Below, piece after piece: positions 35,872 through 45,325 of a stretch of DNA of 64,000 bases. Made by a program: the position numbers and the translations under genes. Below the pieces are notes generated by a model. It ran no database searches, was not told the DNA's origin, and worked only from the letters and a program-made list of their open reading frames with translations. The stretch is from Tabrizicola fusiformis (GTDB taxonomy: Bacteria; Pseudomonadota; Alphaproteobacteria; Rhodobacterales; Rhodobacteraceae), in the NCBI RefSeq assembly GCF_013328815.1, contig NZ_JABUHN010000002.1, positions 310,001 through 374,000 of the forward strand, in the 5' to 3' direction. The stretch's first letter is position 1, and each line of letters opens with the position of its first letter.

Positions 35872-36459
35872 ATGTCTGACCCGGTAGAGGTTCTGGATTT
35901 CTGGCTGGGCGAGGTTGGACCCGAAGGCTGGTACGCCGGGGGCGAGGTGCTGGATCTGGAATGCCAGACCCGGTTCGGGCCGATCTGGCAGGCCGCCCAT
36001 GCCGGCGGGATCGAGCATTGGGTCGATGGGCCGGCGGGCACGCTGGCCTATCTGGTGATCTGCGACCAGTTGGCGCGCAACATGCACCGGGGAAGCGCGC
36101 TGGCCTTTGCCACCGATGCGCGGGCGCGGGCGGCGGCGCGGGTGGCTGTGGCCGAGGGTTGGGACATGGAGGCGCCCGAGCCGGAGCGGCAGTTCTTCTA
36201 TATGCCCTTCGAGCATTCCGAAGACCCCGCCGATCAAGCCCTTGCGGTGCAGCTTTTGTCCGAGCGGGTGCCCTCGCTGCCCGAAATGGCCCTGCACGCC
36301 CGGGCGCATCAGGCGGTCATCGCCCGTTTTGGCCGTTTCCCGGGCCGCAACGCTGCCCTTGGTCGTGACGACACGCCGCAAGAGGCGGAATGGCTGGCGG
36401 CAGGCGGTTATCGTGCCGAGGTGGAGGCGCTGAAATCCAGCCATGCAAACGGCGCATAG
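35872..36459 (+). CDS. DUF924 family protein
   Basis: A 195-residue helical protein of the DUF924 (YPO3963-like) family. It shows the typical order VEVLDFWLGEVGPEGWYAGG, then TLAYLVICDQLARNMHRGSA, FFYMPFEHSEDPADQ and RFGRFPGRNAALGRDDTPQE. The fold is TPR-like; the function is unknown. The ATG at 35872 has TGGAGGTGG at ideal distance; 35860 is an in-frame alternative. It stands 52 bp after the MFS gene. Confidence 0.87.
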   Translation: MSDPVEVLDFWLGEVGPEGWYAGGEVLDLECQTRFGPIWQAAHAGGIEHWVDGPAGTLAYLVICDQLARNMHRGSALAFATDARARAAARVAVAEGWDMEAPEPERQFFYMPFEHSEDPADQALAVQLLSERVPSLPEMALHARAHQAVIARFGRFPGRNAALGRDDTPQEAEWLAAGGYRAEVEALKSSHANGA

Positions 36460-36534
36460 GGGCGCGGCGGCAAGACTGTTGCTGGATTGAATGAGATAGT
36501 TTAACGCCAAACTACTTTCTTGAGGGAGGAAAAC

Positions 36535-37926
36535 ATGGCGCAGAATTTCGATGTGGTGGTGATCGGGGCCGGTCCCGGGGGCTATGTGGCGGCGATCCGC
36601 GCCAGCCAGTTGGGCCAGAAGGTGGCCATCGTGGAACGCGAACATCTGGGTGGCATCTGCCTGAACTGGGGCTGTATCCCGACCAAGGCCCTGCTGCGCA
36701 GCGCCGAAGTGTTCCACCTGATGCACCGCGCCAAGGAATTCGGCCTTAAGGTGGAAGGCGCCAGCTTCGATCTGGATGCCGTGGTCGCCCGCTCGCGCGG
36801 GGTGGCCAAGCAGCTTTCGGGCGGCATCGGCCATCTGATGAAGAAGAACAAGGTCACCGTCTTCATGGGCGCGGCCACGCTGCCCAAACAAGGCGTGGTC
36901 AGCGTCAAGACCGACAAGGGGACCGAGGAACTGACCGCCAAGGCGATCATTCTGGCGACCGGCGCCCGCGCCCGCGAACTGCCGGGGCTTGAGGCCGATG
37001 GCGATCTGGTCTGGACCTACAAGCACGCGCTGCAACCCAAGCGGATGCCGAAAAAGCTGCTGGTCATCGGCTCGGGTGCCATCGGCATCGAATTTGCCAG
37101 CTTCTTCAACACGCTGGGCGCCGATACCACTGTGGTTGAGGTGATGGACCGCGTGCTGCCGGTGGAAGATGCCGAGGTTTCGGCCTTTGCCAAGAAGGCT
37201 TTCGTCAAGCAGGGGATGAAGATCCTCGAAAAGACCACGGTCAAGAAGCTGGACCGCAGCCCGGGCAAGGTGGTGGCGCATCTCGAAGATGCCAAGGGCA
37301 CCACGACGCAGGAATTTGATACGGTGATTTCCGCCGTGGGCATCGTCGGCAATGTCGAAGGGCTGGGGTTGGAGGCGCTGGGCGTCAAGATCGACCGCAC
37401 CCATGTCATCACCGACGAATATTGCCGCACCGGGGTTCCGGGGCTTTACGCCATCGGCGACATCGCCGGGGCGCCTTGGTTGGCCCACAAGGCCAGCCAT
37501 GAAGGCGTGATGGTGGCCGAGCATATCGCGGGCGGCCATCCGCACCCGATCAAGCCGGGCAGCATTGCCGGTTGCACCTATTGCCACCCGCAGGTGGCCT
37601 CGGTCGGCATGACCGAAGCCAAGGCCAAGGAGGCCGGGTTCACGGTCAAGGTCGGCCGCTTCCCCTTCATCGGCAACGGCAAGGCGATTGCGCTGGGCGA
37701 GGCTGAGGGTTTCATCAAGACGGTGTTCGACGCCAAGACCGGCGAGCTGCTGGGCGCCCATATGATCGGGGCCGAAGTGACCGAGCTGATTCAGGGCTAT
37801 GTCGTTGGCCGCGCTCTGGAAACCACCGAGGAAGATTTGATGAACACGGTCTTCCCGCATCCGACCCTCTCGGAAATGATGCACGAAGCGGTGCTGGACG
37901 CTTACGGCCGCGCGCTGCATATCTGA
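36535..37926 (+). CDS. lpdA: Dihydrolipoyl dehydrogenase
   Basis: The 463-residue FAD enzyme re-oxidises dihydrolipoamide of 2-oxoacid dehydrogenase or glycine-cleavage complexes. Visible in order are FAD binding VVVIGAGPGGYVAAIRASQL, the redox disulfide GGICLNWGCIPTKALLRS, NAD binding LLVIGSGAIGIEFASFF, a second FAD block LYAIGDIAGAPWLAHKASHE, and the C-terminal catalytic His-Glu in HPTLSEMMHEAVLDA. All catalytic residues are present. The ATG at 36535 follows GAGGGAGGAAAAC. No E1/E2 genes are adjacent, so this may be a general or second Lpd. Confidence 0.94.
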   Translation: MAQNFDVVVIGAGPGGYVAAIRASQLGQKVAIVEREHLGGICLNWGCIPTKALLRSAEVFHLMHRAKEFGLKVEGASFDLDAVVARSRGVAKQLSGGIGHLMKKNKVTVFMGAATLPKQGVVSVKTDKGTEELTAKAIILATGARARELPGLEADGDLVWTYKHALQPKRMPKKLLVIGSGAIGIEFASFFNTLGADTTVVEVMDRVLPVEDAEVSAFAKKAFVKQGMKILEKTTVKKLDRSPGKVVAHLEDAKGTTTQEFDTVISAVGIVGNVEGLGLEALGVKIDRTHVITDEYCRTGVPGLYAIGDIAGAPWLAHKASHEGVMVAEHIAGGHPHPIKPGSIAGCTYCHPQVASVGMTEAKAKEAGFTVKVGRFPFIGNGKAIALGEAEGFIKTVFDAKTGELLGAHMIGAEVTELIQGYVVGRALETTEEDLMNTVFPHPTLSEMMHEAVLDAYGRALHI

Positions 37927-37989
37927 CGCAGCCGGGGGCCTGCCGCCCCCGGACCCCCGCTGCGGCGGGACAGCGCAAAAGGGGCGGCG

Positions 37990-39150
37990 ATGAAGGCGGG
38001 TCTGACGATTGTGGCGCTCTGGCTGGCAGGCTTGGGCGCCGCAGCACAATTTGGCAAGATTTCCGTGGCTTACCCGTCGCTCGGCGCGGCCTATGCCGGG
38101 TATGAAGGCGTCTGGCTGGGGCTGATGGTGTCGGTCGTCGGCATGGTGGGGCTGATCTTCGGCACCACGGCGGGGCTTCTGGTGGCGCGGATCGGGCCAC
38201 GGCGGGCGATTCTGGCGGCGCTGGTTCTGGGGGCTGCCGTTTCGCTGGTGCAGTCGGTTTTCCCGCCCTATCCGGTGATGATGCTGACGCGGGTGCTGGA
38301 GGGCGTCTCGCATCTGGCGATTGTCGTGGTGGGGCCGACGGCGATTGCCGCCACCGCCCCGCCGGCGCGGCAGGGGGCGGCGATGACGCTGTGGTCAAGC
38401 TTCTTCGGGCTGACCTATGCGGTTCTGTTCTGGCTGGGGCCGAAACTGATCGAAGCCGCAGGGGCGGGCGCGCTGTTTCAGGCCCATGCGCTGTGGATGC
38501 TGGGCTGTGCGGCACTGCTGGCCACGCTGATGCCCACAGACCGGCGCGCGACGGCGCAACCGGGGCAGGGCGGGCTTCTGGCGCAGCATGTTGCCATCTA
38601 TGCCTCGCCCCTTACCGCCGCGCCGGCCATGGGATTTGTCTGCTATACGGTGACTTATGTCGCGGTGCTGACGCTGCTGCCGGGGCTGGCCAGCCCGGGG
38701 TGGGGCGGCTTCATAGGCGTGGCGATGCCGCTGGTCTCTATCGCGGTGTCGCTGACGCTGGGGGTCTGGCTGTTGGGGCGGATGCCTGCGGTGCGGCTGG
38801 TGCAGGCGGGGTTCGCGCTGGCGGTGCTGGGGGCGCTGGGCCTCTGGCTGGCCTGGGGGCAGGGGGCGGCCGAGGCGGGTTTTGCGCTGGTGGTCGCGGC
38901 GGCGTTGGGCATCGTGCAGGGGGCAAGTTTCGCCTCGATCCCGCAACTGAACCCCCGGCCCGAGGATCGCGCCGGCGCCGCCGGGGCGATTGCGCAACTG
39001 GGCAATCTGGGCACCACGACGGGCACGCCGCTGCTTGCTTTTCTGGTGGAGCAGGCGGGGGCCTCGGGGCTGGCGCTGTTTGTGCTGGGCTTTTCCGGGC
39101 TGGGCATTGCCATTCACGCGCTGCAGGCCCGCCGCCGCGCTAGCGCGTAA
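37990..39150 (+). CDS. MFS transporter (cyanate/nitrate-type or generic)
   Basis: A 386-residue membrane carrier with about 12 hydrophobic segments. It opens MKAGLTIVALWLAGLGAAAQ. Loop 2-3 is GLLVARIGPRRAILAALVLG, close to the MFS signature. GVSHLAIVVVGPTAIAATAP follows in helix 4. No substrate can be read. The 3' end overlaps the convergent rhodanese gene by 11 bases. Upstream (about 37930-37965) is a CCCCCGGACCCCCG fragment shared with the repeat at 16917. Confidence 0.8.
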   Translation: MKAGLTIVALWLAGLGAAAQFGKISVAYPSLGAAYAGYEGVWLGLMVSVVGMVGLIFGTTAGLLVARIGPRRAILAALVLGAAVSLVQSVFPPYPVMMLTRVLEGVSHLAIVVVGPTAIAATAPPARQGAAMTLWSSFFGLTYAVLFWLGPKLIEAAGAGALFQAHALWMLGCAALLATLMPTDRRATAQPGQGGLLAQHVAIYASPLTAAPAMGFVCYTVTYVAVLTLLPGLASPGWGGFIGVAMPLVSIAVSLTLGVWLLGRMPAVRLVQAGFALAVLGALGLWLAWGQGAAEAGFALVVAAALGIVQGASFASIPQLNPRPEDRAGAAGAIAQLGNLGTTTGTPLLAFLVEQAGASGLALFVLGFSGLGIAIHALQARRRASA

Positions 39151-39493
39151 CGGGGCCGCCCGCCGCGCACCAATCGCCGAAACCGCCGATGTTATGCGCG
39201 GTATAGCCCAGCCGTTGCAGCACCTGCACCGCCATGCCCGACCGCCCGCCCGAAGCGCAGAACACCGCCACCGGACGCGCCGGATCAAGCCGCGCATCAT
39301 GGTCGGGGCCCTTCGGATCGGCCTTGAGCGCGATCAGCGCCAGCGGCAGATGCAGCCCGCCTTCTGCGGTGCCCGAGGCCCGCAGCTCATTGGCTTCGCG
39401 GCAGTCGATCACGGTAATCGCGCCGCTGGCAAGTCCGGCTACCGCATCGGCAGCGGTCAGGCGCGGTTTGGCGGCACCGAAGAGGTTGAACAT
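39140..39493 (-). CDS. Single-domain rhodanese-like protein
   Basis: A 117-residue sulfurtransferase-type protein. The active-site loop FCASGGRSGMA (about residues 78-88) holds the catalytic cysteine that carries persulfide. The other rhodanese landmark, TVIDCREANELRASGTAEGG, is near residue 28. There is no export signal, so it is cytoplasmic. Its promoter region carries a SqrR-type operator (39526-39541), pointing to a role in sulfide/polysulfide handling. It converges with the MFS gene, with an 11-base overlap. The ATG is at 39493. Confidence 0.88.
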   Translation of the reverse strand: MFNLFGAAKPRLTAADAVAGLASGAITVIDCREANELRASGTAEGGLHLPLALIALKADPKGPDHDARLDPARPVAVFCASGGRSGMAVQVLQRLGYTAHNIGGFGDWCAAGGPVTR

Positions 39494-39525
39494 GGCTGGC
39501 TCCGTTGTTCGGGTGCGGCCTATAT

Positions 39526-39541
39526 ATTCCTAAGTGTGAAT
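39526..39541 (-). promoter_or_regulatory. SqrR/BigR-type operator in the rhodanese promoter
   Basis: ATTC-N8-GAAT (ATTC 39526-39529, GAAT 39538-39541) matches the site described for the persulfide-responsive repressor SqrR of Rhodobacter capsulatus. On the minus strand it lies between a TTTACA -35-like and a TATATA -10-like element spaced 16 bases apart, where a bound repressor would block RNA polymerase. Confidence 0.65.
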
Positions 39542-39594
39542 TTGTAAAGCCCGGACGCCGCGGATCGCAGCAATTTCCACACAAGACTGCGAAT

Positions 39595-39609
39595 GTTCAC
39601 TCTTAGTTC
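39595..39609 (+). promoter_or_regulatory. LexA (SOS) box before uvrA
   Basis: GTTC-ACTCTTA-GTTC is an exact match to the alphaproteobacterial LexA direct repeat GTTC-N7-GTTC. It stands 63 bp before the uvrA ATG, where LexA-controlled uvrA promoters are known in Rhodobacter relatives. Confidence 0.85.
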
Positions 39610-39672
39610 ACATTTTCTGGTTGGAGACTCGTCCCAACCGCCCTAAATCTGGCTTCCAGTGCGGGGGTAACC

Positions 39673-42531
39673 ATGGCCGAACACAAGTTCATCGAGGTGC
39701 GCGGGGCGCGCGAGCATAATCTGAAGGGCGTGGATGTCGATATTCCGCGCGATCAGTTCGTGGTCATCACCGGGCTGTCGGGCTCGGGCAAGTCCTCGCT
39801 GGCTTTCGACACCATCTATGCCGAGGGGCAGCGCCGCTATGTCGAAAGCCTGTCGGCCTATGCCCGGCAGTTCCTTGACATGATGGGCAAGCCGGATGTG
39901 GACCACATCTCGGGCCTGTCCCCGGCGATTTCGATTGAACAGAAAACGACATCGAAGAACCCGCGCTCGACCGTGGGCACGGTGACCGAGATTTACGACT
40001 ATCTGCGGCTGCTCTTTGCCCGCGTTGGCACGCCCTATTCCCCCGCCACCGGCCTGCCGATCACCGCGATGCAGGTGCAGGACATGGTCGATGCCGTGAT
40101 GGCGATGGAAGAGGGGACGCGGGCCTATCTGCTGGCCCCCATCGTCCGCGACCGCAAGGGCGAATATAAGAAAGAGTTCCTCGACCTGCGCAAGCAGGGG
40201 TTTCAGCGCGTCAAGGTCAACGGCGCCTTCCACGATCTGGAAGAGCCGCCGGTGCTGGACAAGAAATTCCGCCACAACATCGACGTGGTGGTGGACCGCA
40301 TCGTGGTGCGCCCGGGCCTTGAAACCCGGCTGGCCGACAGTTTCCGCACCGCGCTGAACCTGGCCGACGGCATCGCCATCATCGAGACGGCCCCGGCCGA
40401 GGGCGAGGGTGCCCGCATCACCTATTCCGAGAATTTCGCCTGCCCCGTCTCGGGCTTTACCATTCCTGAAATCGAGCCACGGCTGTTTTCCTTCAACGCC
40501 CCCTTCGGCGCCTGCCCGGTCTGCGACGGGCTGGGGATGGAGTTGTTCTTTGACGAACGGCTGGTTGTGCCCGATCAGGGCCTGACCCTGCTGCAAGGCG
40601 CCATCGCCCCCTGGGCCAAGTCGAAAAGCCCCTATTTCACCCAGACCATCGAGGCGCTGTCCAAGCATTATGCCTTTGACAAGAAAGCGAAATGGGTGGA
40701 CCTGCCCGAGAAGGTGAAGGATCTGTTCCTTTACGGGTCCAAAGGCGAAGAGATCACCTTCCGCTATGATGAGGGCGGGCGGATCTATCAGGTGGCCCGG
40801 GTGTTCGAAGGCGTGATCCCGAATATGGAGCGCCGCTACCGCGAGACGGACAGCGCCTGGAGCCGCGAGGATATGGAGCGGTTCCAGAACAACCGCCCCT
40901 GCGGCAGTTGCGGAGGCTTCCGTCTGCGCCCCGAGGCGCTGGCGGTCAAGATTGCCGGGCTGCATGTCGGCCATGTGGTGCAAATGTCGATCCGCGAGGC
41001 GCATGACTGGATCGGTTCGGTGCCCGACAGCCTGACCAACCAGAAGAACGAAATCGCCCGGGCCATCCTGAAGGAAATCCGTGAACGCCTTGGATTCCTT
41101 GTGAATGTCGGTCTCGACTATCTGACGATGAGCCGCAATGCCGGCACGCTTTCGGGCGGCGAAAGCCAGCGTATCCGGCTGGCCAGCCAGATCGGTTCCG
41201 GCCTGACCGGCGTGCTTTATGTGCTGGACGAGCCGAGCATCGGCCTGCATCAGCGCGACAATGACCGGCTCTTGACCACGCTGAAGAACCTGCGCGACCA
41301 AGGCAATTCGGTGCTGGTGGTCGAGCATGACGAGGATGCCATCCGCGAGGCGGATTATGTGTTCGACATGGGACCGGGGGCGGGGGTGCATGGCGGGCAG
41401 GTGGTTTCCCATGGCACACCGGCGCAGGTCGCCGCCGATCCGGCCAGCCTGACCGGGCAATACCTGTCGGGTGCCCGGGCGATTGCGGTGCCGAAGACCC
41501 GGCGCAAGGGCAATGGCAAGAAGCTGGTGGTGGTCAAGGCCACCGGCAACAACCTGAAAAACGTGACGGCCGAGTTTCCCTTGGGCAAGTTCGTCTGCGT
41601 CACCGGCGTTTCGGGCGGCGGCAAATCGACCCTGACCATCGAGACCCTGTTCAAGACCGCCGCGACCCGGCTGAACGGCGCGCATGAAACGCCCGCGCCC
41701 TGCGAGACGATCAAAGGGTTCGAGCATCTGGACAAAGTGATCGACATTGACCAGCGGCCCATCGGGCGGACCCCGCGCTCGAATCCGGCCACCTACACCG
41801 GCGCCTTCACCCATATCCGCGACTGGTTCGCCGGCCTGCCCGAAGCCAAGGCGCGCGGCTATGCCTCGGGCAGATTCAGCTTCAACGTCAAGGGCGGGCG
41901 GTGTGAGGCGTGTCAGGGCGATGGCGTGATCAAGATCGAGATGCACTTCCTGCCCGATGTCTATGTGACCTGCGAAACCTGCAAGGGCCACCGCTATAAC
42001 CGCGAAACGCTGGAGGTGAAGTTCAAGGACCGCAGCATCGCCGATGTGCTGGACATGACCTGCGAAGATGCGCGCGACTTCTTTCAGGCGGTGCCCAGCA
42101 TCCGCGAGAAGATGGACGCCCTTTGCGAGGTGGGCCTTGGCTATATCAAGGTGGGCCAGCAGGCGACCACGCTTTCGGGCGGTGAGGCGCAGCGGGTGAA
42201 GCTGTCCAAGGAACTCAGCCGCCGCGCGACGGGGCGAACGCTGTATATCCTGGACGAGCCGACCACCGGCCTGCATTTCGAAGATGTGCGCAAGCTGTTG
42301 GAAGTGCTGCATTCCCTTGTGGATCAGGGCAATACAGTGGTGGTGATCGAGCATAACCTCGACGTGGTGAAGACCGCCGACTGGATCATCGACATCGGCC
42401 CCGAGGGGGGCGATGGCGGCGGTGAGATTGTCGCGGTCGGCACGCCCGAGGATGTCGCCAAGGTCGAGCGCAGCCATACCGGGCGGTATCTGAAGGATGT
42501 GCTGAAACCGCGCCGGGTGGCGGCGGAATAG
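39673..42531 (+). CDS. uvrA: Excinuclease ABC subunit A
   Basis: UvrA is the damage-scanning ATPase of nucleotide excision repair and loads UvrB. The 952-residue protein has two ABC modules. Walker A of the first is [14 protein letters not shown] (about residue 35), and of the second [14 protein letters not shown]. Signatures are [15 protein letters not shown] and [15 protein letters not shown]. Zinc fingers appear as [13 protein letters not shown]...CPVC and as CEACQGDG...[10 protein letters not shown]. Length is normal. A LexA box lies 63 bp upstream. Its stop abuts the stop of the convergent fliG-like gene with no intervening base. Confidence 0.97.
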   Translation: MAEHKFIEVRGAREHNLKGVDVDIPRDQFVVITGLSGSGKSSLAFDTIYAEGQRRYVESLSAYARQFLDMMGKPDVDHISGLSPAISIEQKTTSKNPRSTVGTVTEIYDYLRLLFARVGTPYSPATGLPITAMQVQDMVDAVMAMEEGTRAYLLAPIVRDRKGEYKKEFLDLRKQGFQRVKVNGAFHDLEEPPVLDKKFRHNIDVVVDRIVVRPGLETRLADSFRTALNLADGIAIIETAPAEGEGARITYSENFACPVSGFTIPEIEPRLFSFNAPFGACPVCDGLGMELFFDERLVVPDQGLTLLQGAIAPWAKSKSPYFTQTIEALSKHYAFDKKAKWVDLPEKVKDLFLYGSKGEEITFRYDEGGRIYQVARVFEGVIPNMERRYRETDSAWSREDMERFQNNRPCGSCGGFRLRPEALAVKIAGLHVGHVVQMSIREAHDWIGSVPDSLTNQKNEIARAILKEIRERLGFLVNVGLDYLTMSRNAGTLSGGESQRIRLASQIGSGLTGVLYVLDEPSIGLHQRDNDRLLTTLKNLRDQGNSVLVVEHDEDAIREADYVFDMGPGAGVHGGQVVSHGTPAQVAADPASLTGQYLSGARAIAVPKTRRKGNGKKLVVVKATGNNLKNVTAEFPLGKFVCVTGVSGGGKSTLTIETLFKTAATRLNGAHETPAPCETIKGFEHLDKVIDIDQRPIGRTPRSNPATYTGAFTHIRDWFAGLPEAKARGYASGRFSFNVKGGRCEACQGDGVIKIEMHFLPDVYVTCETCKGHRYNRETLEVKFKDRSIADVLDMTCEDARDFFQAVPSIREKMDALCEVGLGYIKVGQQATTLSGGEAQRVKLSKELSRRATGRTLYILDEPTTGLHFEDVRKLLEVLHSLVDQGNTVVVIEHNLDVVKTADWIIDIGPEGGDGGGEIVAVGTPEDVAKVERSHTGRYLKDVLKPRRVAAE

Positions 42532-43608
42532 TCAGTCCTCCTCCTGCACAAGGATCAGTTCGCCCGCGCCTTCCAACTGCCGCACGGCCATGACCACGGT
42601 GGACATCGCCTCTTCCGCGTCTTTCTCGCGCACCTTGCCACGGGCGGCCATCTCTTCGCGCAGGCCCTGCGCCATGCGCTGCGACATGTTTGCCAGCAGG
42701 AATTCGGCGGTGCGCGCCTGCGCCTCATGGTGCTGCGCGGCGGTCAGGGCGGTGACCAGAACCGGCTGTTCGACGATGCGGATGATTTTGGGCACGTCAC
42801 GCGGCTGCACCCGGGCGGGGATATGAACGAAGGTGAAGATCGCCTTGCGCACCAGCTCGGCAAAGTCGCGGTCCTCAATCTCAAGCCCTTTCAGCACATC
42901 TTCGCGCGTCAGCGCCGGAGAGACGTTGAGGATCGCCCCCACCCGTTCCACCGGGCCGGAGTCAAAGGCACGGGGCGGCTGCGCATCCAGTTGCGCGGCC
43001 AGCGACAGCCCGATCCGCCGCACCGTTTCAGGATCGACATTGCCGGTCATCGACACGGCATAGGCCACCCGCCGCGCCCGGTCTCCCGGCAATTTCCCCA
43101 AGAGTTCCGCTGATTTGGCCACCGGAAGCTTGGACAGCATCACCGCCGCCACCTCGGCGCTTTCCTCTTCCAGAACCGGCAGCAACCGTTCGGCGGGCAA
43201 AGATGTCAGCCTATCCCAGGGGTCCACCTTGGCCGATGCCCCGGCAAGGCGGCGCAGCCGGCTGGCGGCGGTGGCCGAGATATGGCCATCCATCACCTGC
43301 AAGGCACCTTCGATGCCGCCGGGGAAGGCCAGCCCGACCTGCTCCAGCTCGTTCAGGAATTCATCCACCACCTGCCCCAGCGTGGCGCGGTCCACCAGCC
43401 GCATATGGGCCATCTGTTCGGTCAGTGCGGCCTGCATGTGGTCGGGCAGCTTCGACAGCGGGATCTGCGCCCCCTCGGCCAGCAGAAACCGCACGATGAC
43501 CGCCGCCTTTTCCCGCGCGGTCAGCCCGCGCTTGGCAGGGGGCGGGGGCAGGGCCGCCAGCGCCCGCTTTGCCGGGGTGATCCGTGCCAAAGCCTGTTCG
43601 CCTGCCAT
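42532..43608 (-). CDS. fliG: FliG-like flagellar motor switch protein, divergent and outside a flagellar cluster
   Basis: A 358-residue protein with the three-part FliG layout. The C-terminal torque domain is clear (DFAELVRKAIFTFVHIPARV and LANMSQRMAQGLREEMAARG, about residues 250-325). The middle domain's conserved EHPQ surface motif, which contacts FliM, is replaced by EEESAEVAAVMLSKLP (about residue 155). The N-terminal domain (AREKAAVIVRFLLAEGAQIP) resembles the FliF-binding part. FliG couples stator force to rotor torque. No other flagellar gene lies in the window, so it may belong to a Fla2-type system encoded elsewhere. Confidence 0.82.
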   Translation of the reverse strand: MAGEQALARITPAKRALAALPPPPAKRGLTAREKAAVIVRFLLAEGAQIPLSKLPDHMQAALTEQMAHMRLVDRATLGQVVDEFLNELEQVGLAFPGGIEGALQVMDGHISATAASRLRRLAGASAKVDPWDRLTSLPAERLLPVLEEESAEVAAVMLSKLPVAKSAELLGKLPGDRARRVAYAVSMTGNVDPETVRRIGLSLAAQLDAQPPRAFDSGPVERVGAILNVSPALTREDVLKGLEIEDRDFAELVRKAIFTFVHIPARVQPRDVPKIIRIVEQPVLVTALTAAQHHEAQARTAEFLLANMSQRMAQGLREEMAARGKVREKDAEEAMSTVVMAVRQLEGAGELILVQEED

Positions 43609-43662
43609 TGCCGCCTCCGATTCTTCCGAAGGTCAGACTGTCAGGGCGGGGTTAACAGCACC

Positions 43663-43818
43663 TTAGCTCGACACCGGCTCGCAGGTCTTGGTGCCGGGAT
43701 TATAGAGCGTGCCGGTGGCACAGGTCGGCGTCTCGCAATCGCTGCCGCGCGGGGTCGATTGCTCTTGCGCCGTGGCAGAGAGCGGCAGCAGCAAGAGGGC
43801 AAGGGCAATCCGTCGCAT
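43663..43818 (-). CDS. Small secreted cysteine-containing protein (51 aa)
   Basis: A 51-residue frame with gene-like features. The ATG at 43818 is preceded by GGAGG at about 8 bases. A signal peptide of about 17 residues (MRRIALALLLLPLSATAQ) ends at a good AxA site. A short mature part contains three cysteines (in SDCETPTCATG and TKTCEPVSS). It follows purB downstream on the same strand by 69 bases. I do not recognise the family. The signal peptide, ribosome site and Cys pattern argue that it is real. The mature protein would be only about 33 residues, exported and probably disulfide-bonded. Confidence 0.65.
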   Translation of the reverse strand: MRRIALALLLLPLSATAQEQSTPRGSDCETPTCATGTLYNPGTKTCEPVSS

Positions 43819-43887
43819 CGGGGCCTCCATCGCATCTGGCATCAGCCTAGCAGCGATGGCGGCAATCCGATGCTCACAGACCCGTGA

Positions 43888-45192
43888 TCAGGCACCGAAC
43901 ACCCGGGCAAAGATCGTATCGACATGCTTGGTGTGATAGCCAAGGTCGAACTTCTCCTCGATCTCGGCGGGCGACAGGGCGGCGGTCACCTCCGGGTCGG
44001 CCAGAAGCTCGGTCTTGAAATCGGCGCCCTTCTCCCAGACCTTCATCGCGTTGCGCTGCACAAGGCGATAGCTGTCTTCGCGGCTGACACCGGCCTGGGT
44101 CAGCGCCAGAAGCACCCGCTGCGACATGACCAGCCCTTTGAACTTGTTCATGTTCTTCAACATGTTCTCGGGATAGATCACCAACTTTTCCACCACACCC
44201 GCCAGCCGGTGCAGCGCGAAATCCAGCGTGATCGTGGTGTCCGGCCCGATGGCACGCTCGACCGAGGAATGGCTGATATCGCGCTCATGCCAAAGCGCCA
44301 CATTCTCCAGCGCCGGGGTGACCGACATGCGCACCAGCCGGGCGAGCCCGGTCAGGTTTTCGGTCAGCACCGGGTTGCGCTTGTGCGGCATGGCCGAAGA
44401 CCCCTTCTGCCCGGGGCTGAAGAATTCTTCCGCCTCAAGCACTTCGGTCCGCTGCATGTGGCGGATTTCGATGGCGATATTCTCGATCGAGGAGGCAATG
44501 ACCCCCAGCGTGGCAAAGAACATCGCATGACGGTCGCGCGGAATGACCTGCGTGCTGATCGGCTCGGGCGTCAGGCCCAGCATCTTGCAGACATGCTCTT
44601 CGACGGCGGGGTCGATATTGGCAAAGGTGCCGACGGCGCCGGAAATCGCCCCGGTGGCAATCTCGGCCCGGGCATTGACCAGACGGGCCCGGCCCCGCGC
44701 CATTTCGGCATAGAAGCGGGCAAAGGTCAGGCCCATCGTGGTCGGCTCGGCATGGATGCCATGGCTGCGGCCGATGCGGACGGTGTCCTTATGCTCATAG
44801 GCACGGGTCTTGAGCGCAGCCAGAACCCGGTCCATCGCGGCCAGCAAAAGGTCACAGGCTCGGACAAGCTGAATGTTCAGCGTGGTGTCCAGCACATCGG
44901 AAGAGGTCATGCCCTGATGGACAAAGCGGGCGTCATCGGCGCCGATATGCTCGGCCAGATGGGTGAGGAAGGCGATGACGTCATGCTTGGTGACGGCCTC
45001 GATCTCATCAATCCGGGCCACGTCAAAGGTGACATCCTTCGCCCGCCAGACCGCTTCGGCATTGGCCTTGGGGATCACGCCAAGAGCCGCCTGCGCATCA
45101 CAGGCATGGGCCTCGATCTCGAACCAGATGCGGAAGCGGGCCTCGGGCGACCAGAGGGCAACCATCTCGGGGCGGGAATAGCGCGGGATCAT
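43888..45192 (-). CDS. purB: Adenylosuccinate lyase
   Basis: PurB cleaves SAICAR and adenylosuccinate with release of fumarate in purine synthesis. The 434-residue protein opens MIPRYSRPEMVALWSPEARF. It has the fumarase-superfamily signature GSSAMPHKRNPVLTENLTGL with the mobile catalytic serine, and the catalytic histidine region RSHGIHAEPTTMG. The start at 45192 fits the family; the open frame upstream is not homologous. It diverges from the EEP gene across 133 bp. Confidence 0.96.
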   Translation of the reverse strand: MIPRYSRPEMVALWSPEARFRIWFEIEAHACDAQAALGVIPKANAEAVWRAKDVTFDVARIDEIEAVTKHDVIAFLTHLAEHIGADDARFVHQGMTSSDVLDTTLNIQLVRACDLLLAAMDRVLAALKTRAYEHKDTVRIGRSHGIHAEPTTMGLTFARFYAEMARGRARLVNARAEIATGAISGAVGTFANIDPAVEEHVCKMLGLTPEPISTQVIPRDRHAMFFATLGVIASSIENIAIEIRHMQRTEVLEAEEFFSPGQKGSSAMPHKRNPVLTENLTGLARLVRMSVTPALENVALWHERDISHSSVERAIGPDTTITLDFALHRLAGVVEKLVIYPENMLKNMNKFKGLVMSQRVLLALTQAGVSREDSYRLVQRNAMKVWEKGADFKTELLADPEVTAALSPAEIEEKFDLGYHTKHVDTIFARVFGA

Positions 45193-45325
45193 CGGGACCT
45201 CTGACTTGTCGGGCGTTGGTGCCCCCCTTAGACTGCACGTCGCTGCGCTGCAAGAGTTGAGGCAACTGCGTGCCCAGCAGGTGCCATCAGGCGAATTGAC
45301 ACAGAGATACAAGGGTCAGGTGGCG

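Noticed and set aside
39643-42477. 944-codon minus-strand open frame
   Set aside because: Exactly antisense to uvrA; no family resemblance, and uvrA has all its motifs.
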